From: Terriglobia bacterium
Lineage (GTDB): Bacteria; Acidobacteriota; Terriglobia; Terriglobales; Acidobacteriaceae
Direction: 5' to 3'
NCBI GenBank assembly: GCA_020073015.1
Contig: JAIQFZ010000012.1
Coordinates: forward strand, 1-64,000
Length of the DNA: 64,000 nucleotides
Shown: positions 60,493 to 64,000 of the stretch, in pieces
How positions within the stretch are numbered: position 1 is the first letter of the stretch
How the letters are laid out: every line of letters starts with the position of its first letter
Notes under the pieces: generated by a model
What the model saw: only the letters and a program-made list of their open reading frames with translations
What the model was told of the DNA's origin: nothing
The model's database searches: none
Made by a program: the position numbers and the translations under genes

Positions 60493-61419
60493 CTATTCGG
60501 TGAACAGGGGCGCGGGGTTTACCGGAAGCTCGACTTTTAGTGTTGTTCCTCGGTTGGGTTCACTGCGCAGCTCGACGGTACCTCTCACCAGCCTGACGCG
60601 TTCTTTCATACTGACCAGGCCAAGACCGCCAGACGCAGGGAGTTGATCGGAGCGGAAGCCCTTTCCGCGGTCTGACACCCTCAGCTGTAAGGTATTCTCG
60701 CAACGGTCCAAATGCACGGTCGCACAGGTTACACCAGCATGCTTGACAATGTTCTGCAATGCTTCCTGGGTTACCCGATAAATGCAGAGCGCGATCCCCA
60801 TGGGCATATCCTCAAATGTGCCGCTGGCCTCAAAACTGATCTCGACACCACTCAGGGAGGAGAACTCCTTGCAGTGACCGCGCAAAGCGGCTGCCAAATC
60901 GCCGTAATCGAGCACCGCAGGATGCAATTCGTGGGACATCTGGCGAATGGTTGTCGAGACACGAGAAAGCTGGTCGCAAACATCTTCCAGTTGCTGGCGA
61001 GCCTCTGGTTTGGTGTCCGCAAGTTTCCGCCGCACGCCGCCCACCGCCAGGCTGATTGCAGCAATCTGCTGATTCAGATCATCATGCAGCTCGCGCGCAA
61101 TTCTAGTGCGCTCCTGTTCCTGAGCATTGATCAGACGTTCCGCGAGCCTCTCTTCAGCCCTGAGGCGTTCTTCAAGACGGATGCACTCGTAGTCCGCTTT
61201 TTCGGCGCAGGGGCGGGTTGAAAGTCTGTGTGACATCCGATGGGCAATAGCATGAATTGATTTAAGACGTGCCGTTGCAGCCCCATCGGGTGTGATGATC
61301 CCGTCGAGCAGATCACATTCGCCAATGATGACGGCCAAATCGTTGTTCAGGTCGTGAGCTAGTGTGCAGCGCTGCGCCACGGCAGTGCTATCGGGCCGCT
61401 GATATTTGTTCAGAAGCAT
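60493..61419 (-). CDS. NarL-type sensor histidine kinase with an extra N-terminal H-box-like segment
   Basis: 308 residues from ATG 61419, chosen because a perfect GGGAGGTGATCTC precedes it; the track start 20 codons earlier has none. HisKA_3 core: RLINAQEQERTRIARELHDDLNQQIAAISLAVGGV (phospho-acceptor His), then the ATPase domain with YRVTQEALQNIVKHAG, VSDRGKGFRSD and GGLGLVSMKERVRLVRGTVEL. About residues 15-35 hold a second H-box-like segment, CTLAHDLNNDLAVIIGECDLLDG. No membrane helix, so it is cytosolic. Partner response regulator not in view; orphan HisKA_3 kinases usually pair with a LuxR-type regulator. Confidence 0.85.
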   Translation of the reverse strand: MLLNKYQRPDSTAVAQRCTLAHDLNNDLAVIIGECDLLDGIITPDGAATARLKSIHAIAHRMSHRLSTRPCAEKADYECIRLEERLRAEERLAERLINAQEQERTRIARELHDDLNQQIAAISLAVGGVRRKLADTKPEARQQLEDVCDQLSRVSTTIRQMSHELHPAVLDYGDLAAALRGHCKEFSSLSGVEISFEASGTFEDMPMGIALCIYRVTQEALQNIVKHAGVTCATVHLDRCENTLQLRVSDRGKGFRSDQLPASGGLGLVSMKERVRLVRGTVELRSEPNRGTTLKVELPVNPAPLFTE

Positions 61420-61881
61420 GAGATCACCTCCCATCGTGAACATGCATTCTTCCAACTGTTTGTCAGGAATCGGAGGCATGCGATTGGTGCGCTTCCACTA
61501 GTCATTATATTATACGATGTATAAGTTAAAGTCAAACAAGACAAACGATAGTAACGACGATAGAACGCCAATTTATTGTATTGATTATAGATGCTTTATA
61601 CTGTCTACCAGAAAGCGTAAATCTCACTGGGTAGAAATATTGTTTTACACTGTATAGTTAACAATGTAAAAGTATAGCAGTTTTGGAGAGGCCCTCCCTC
61701 CGGCCGTTTCTCACCGCTTGGCGCGTGCTGACGTGGAAGGTTTGACCATAGACATTTCCGGAGCCGACGAAATCGGGGCATTCGGCGAGAGCATGAGAGC
61801 TGTTCATGCGGCTATTAAGGAGCTGTCAAGATTGGCAGCCTCCGCAGCCAGTTAACTCAAGAAGGCGAGGACCAGAAAACA
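61420..61881. other. AT-rich regulatory island (about 460 bp) upstream of the histidine kinase
   Basis: Bases about 61500-61690 are far richer in A and T than anything else in the window. Inverted repeats include TATAC-gat-GTATA (near 61515) and TTTTACA...TGTAAAA (about 61642-61670). Possible -10 elements TATACT and TATAGT appear. At about 61732-61855 a small frame, starting GTG or TTG, reads VEGLTIDISGADEIGAFGESMRAVHAAIKELSRLAASAAS; it may be a small protein, but no homologue is recognised. Confidence 0.45.
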
Positions 61882-62064
61882 ATGGCAGCAATTTTGACCA
61901 ACTTTTACAAACAAGCGGCAACAGAATTCGGAATCAGCGGCAGAGTGAAACTGGCCATGCTGACGAAGATTCCCTCGCAAGCAGCGGAGACAGTCGAGGA
62001 TTCGCCGGAAAACATCCGGGTATTCGAGCAGGCCCTGGTTCAATTGCGGCGAGACGCAAAATAA
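61882..62064 (+). CDS. Small hypothetical protein (60 residues)
   Basis: MAAILTNFYKQAATEFGISGRVKLAMLTKIPSQAAETVEDSPENIRVFEQALVQLRRDAK. Ala/Lys-rich and helical. AAGGCGAGG lies upstream at a poor distance. The balanced composition and the conserved-looking DSPENI segment suggest a genuine small gene. It follows the AT-rich region that probably carries its promoter. The gap 62065-62234 holds nothing I can identify. Confidence 0.5.
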   Translation: MAAILTNFYKQAATEFGISGRVKLAMLTKIPSQAAETVEDSPENIRVFEQALVQLRRDAK

Positions 62065-62234
62065 CAACTCGTCAATTTTGCCAGCGAGGAGGTTCGTTCC
62101 TCCCTGAGATGCGAATGTTCCTGCTTACGACCGCCATCTCTAGGATCGCTCCTCAATGCCGTAGACACTCTCGGTCACATCAATAATCGCGTGGCCCAGA
62201 TGTTGTCTGCGGACGACCTCAGGGGGGGCTCGCT

Positions 62235-64000
62235 TTACTGCACGACGATCTTGCCGACTAGTTTCGATTTATTGAAGTTGTTCTCGACCTGCAACGGAAT
62301 CTCGCCAGGCGCATCCGGTTGGAATTCGAAATCGTAGGTTTCGCCGGACGCGATATGCAGTACGGCATCCCCCGGCTGCGCCAGTCGCGACGGGACCGTG
62401 GCCCCGTCCTTTGCGACGGCGCGCCAGCTCGCCGGGCGCTCCTTGCTGCCGAGCTGAACGTTAGCTCCGAGATTGGGCGCCATGTTGATCACCCGCAGGC
62501 GATACCTTGCGCCGCGGCTGAATACCATCGGGCTGAGCTCTTCCGATCCGTTGACGGTGATTCGCGTGGCGTCAAAGAAGGTGTCGCGCGTGCCGATCAC
62601 CAGCAGCCGGTCGTGCTCGGCGTCAAACGATTCGCCCGGCTCCAGCACGATCAGGCCGCCGTACACTCCGCCGGAGAGCTGGTTCGGATCGGCAGCGTGC
62701 GTGTGATAAATGAACGTCCCCGCGCGGTTGGGCGTGAAGCGGGCGACGAAGCTCGCGCCCGGCTTAATGACGGGCGTGACCTGATCGCCAGCGCCGCCTC
62801 CCACCACGCCATCGTAGTAGCTGTCGAGTTCCAAGCCATGCCAGTGGATCGTAGTCGGTGCATCGAGGTGGTTCACCACCGTGATCTCCGTCGGTTCTCC
62901 GCGCGTCACTACGATCGGTGGTCCTACAGATTTGTCCTCCGAGGCCACGATCTTCTTTCCCTCACGCACCGAGCAGGAAAAGGTGCGCGATTTCCCGTCA
63001 GTCGCGTTCGGCTCGATCACAAGGTCGATTTTCCGCGGCGTACCGGCCGAGGCGGGCACCGGCGCTGACGACGGTGCTTTCACGTTGATCATGAGTACCA
63101 GTCCGGCCATGTCATTCATGGCGCCCATCGGTTCGTGGTGTGCATGCCCTCCACCGGCGGCTTCGGATTCGCCGTACTGTTTCGCCATCGCCCGGCCGAA
63201 CACCGGCACGCGCTCATCGGCGGAGATGTGGAATTGGAAGTGGCAGTGGAACAACCAGCGCCCGACATGTTCGGGCGTCCATTCCAGCATCATCGTGTTC
63301 CCTGGCCGCAGGTTCTGTGTGACGACCGACTGCCGGTCGCTGCCCGCGTAGGCAGTGTCCGTCTCGAAACTCCCCAGACTAAGCACCTGGTAGAACGCGC
63401 CGTGGAGGTGCATCGGATGTTCCGAGACGCTTGGGTTGATGACGCGCCAGCGGATGTTATCGCCTGTCATATATTCCAGTGGTTCGGTGTAGGGGTAGGA
63501 CTTGCCGTTGATGGTGACAACTTCGAAGGCGGGGTGAACGACGTCAGCCGCCGCGAACATTGCATTGATGACGAATACGCGGTCCGCAGCGACGGGACCG
63601 GCAGGGTCCACAATGAAGGCGCCGTTCAGATGCGTGTCGGCCCGCAAGGGCTGCACGAGCGTCAGGGAGCCGACCTGGAAAGGCTCGGTCGTCCGCGCCC
63701 AGTAGTAATACGTCCCGGGTGCGCCGGCGGCAAAAGTGAATTCGCGGCTTTCGCCGGCGGGAATCTCAACGCCGGTCTTCGCATCGCTGGGACGCGTGGT
63801 CAGGCCGTACACCGTCGTTTTCATCTTCAGCTTGTTGGTGACGGTCACGTGGACGGTCGTGCCTTCCGGCATGCGCAGCATCGGCCCGGGAATCTGTGCC
63901 GCACGTCCGGCTTCACCGAATGCCTGCACGAAAAGTTGCGGGCCATCGTCCGCCTCGGGACGCCACGCGCCACTGCGCAGTTCGAGTTGGACGTTGAGCA
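62235..64000 (-). CDS. Multicopper oxidase with rearranged copper motifs (5' end outside window)
   Basis: The minus-strand frame is open to base 64000 (LELRSGAWRPEADDGPQLF precedes the track start), so the N-terminus is missing. Four cupredoxin domains are readable. D1: GPMLRMPEGTTVHVTVTNKL, where laccases have HWHG this one has TTVYGL, so no copper ligands. D2: SEHPMHLHGAFYQVL and LFHCHFQFHIS, the type 1 and trinuclear ligands normally found last. D3: TTIHWHGLELDSYYDG and YHTHAADPNQLSGGV, normally found first. D4 has no ligands. A His-rich linker (GGGHAHHEPMG) joins D2 and D3. Likely an extracytoplasmic oxidase for metals, phenols or other reductants. Confidence 0.85.
   Translation of the reverse strand, partial: LNVQLELRSGAWRPEADDGPQLFVQAFGEAGRAAQIPGPMLRMPEGTTVHVTVTNKLKMKTTVYGLTTRPSDAKTGVEIPAGESREFTFAAGAPGTYYYWARTTEPFQVGSLTLVQPLRADTHLNGAFIVDPAGPVAADRVFVINAMFAAADVVHPAFEVVTINGKSYPYTEPLEYMTGDNIRWRVINPSVSEHPMHLHGAFYQVLSLGSFETDTAYAGSDRQSVVTQNLRPGNTMMLEWTPEHVGRWLFHCHFQFHISADERVPVFGRAMAKQYGESEAAGGGHAHHEPMGAMNDMAGLVLMINVKAPSSAPVPASAGTPRKIDLVIEPNATDGKSRTFSCSVREGKKIVASEDKSVGPPIVVTRGEPTEITVVNHLDAPTTIHWHGLELDSYYDGVVGGGAGDQVTPVIKPGASFVARFTPNRAGTFIYHTHAADPNQLSGGVYGGLIVLEPGESFDAEHDRLLVIGTRDTFFDATRITVNGSEELSPMVFSRGARYRLRVINMAPNLGANVQLGSKERPASWRAVAKDGATVPSRLAQPGDAVLHIASGETYDFEFQPDAPGEIPLQVENNFNKSKLVGKIVVQ

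Noticed and set aside
1-64000. CRISPR array, prophage, transposase, tRNA or rRNA genes
   Set aside because: No spaced identical repeats, phage structural genes, DDE or Y1 transposase motifs, or cloverleaf sequences were found by reading.

Overview
The window looks like a piece of an Acidobacteriota chromosome, most likely class Terriglobia. This is inferred from content, not from a database search. The pointers are a very large carboxypeptidase-regulatory/TonB-type receptor, two long Ser/Thr kinases with TPR tails, a DUF2277 gene, high GC, and several families of short GC-rich palindromic intergenic repeats. Almost every gene is chromosomal and housekeeping-like. I see no phage, integrase, transposase, CRISPR array or tRNA.

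Layout. 1-3.6 kb: amidohydrolase 3' end, cupin, threonine synthase and homoserine kinase. 3.6-10.2 kb (minus): secreted DinB-like protein, MFS exporter, an APC amino-acid permease broken by a perfect 16-bp tandem duplication, and a large secreted PIG-L deacetylase. 10.3-19.4 kb (minus): two tandem paralogous receptor-like Ser/Thr kinases, with a parS-like palindrome between them, then a 1232-residue Oar-like outer-membrane protein. 19.7-23.3 kb (minus): a carboxylate-amine ligase, an M29-type aminopeptidase and an ATP-grasp-like protein, which may form a small-peptide make/break cassette. 23.3-28.9 kb: ilvE, a second DinB gene, a YdjM-like membrane protein, rho, rpoZ and rpsT. 28.9-32.2 kb: Ycf46-like AAA ATPase, a lipoprotein and a probable antitoxin/nucleotidyltransferase pair. 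32.4-37.3 kb: phoH-ybeY-corC-(membrane protein)-era. 37.5-41.7 kb: an RsbW-like ATPase and a convergent NtrY/NtrX two-component pair. 41.8-44.6 kb: CbiMN-CbiQ-CbiO nickel/cobalt ECF transporter. 44.7-46.7 kb: GH10 xylanase and a MagIII/EndoIII-like glycosylase. 46.9-54.3 kb: pilB-pilT-pilC-pilS-pilR. 54.4-58.6 kb: a strong sigma70 promoter, a folded leader and two overlapping DUF3857/transglutaminase-like genes. 58.7-64 kb: alpha-hydroxy-acid dehydrogenase, DUF2277, a histidine kinase beside a relic of a multicopper oxidase, and the truncated multicopper oxidase itself.

How the genes work together. Gene pairs are often tightly coupled by ATGA/GTGA overlaps (ybdK-like/M29, antitoxin/nucleotidyltransferase, ybeY/corC, possibly cbiM/cbiQ, pilS/pilR). 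The pil block supplies extension and retraction motors, the platform protein and the two-component system, but no pilin is in view. Several genes use a recurring sigma70-type promoter with a TTGACC -35 (rpsT, rpoZ and both kinases).

The most interesting items are the ligase/peptidase/ATP-grasp cassette, the 16-bp duplication that exactly accounts for a broken permease, the parS candidate, a multicopper oxidase whose copper motifs are split in reversed order over two half-dead laccase units, a DUF3857 pair in which one partner has lost the catalytic cysteine, a histidine kinase with two H-box-like segments, and the structured leader at 54.5 kb.
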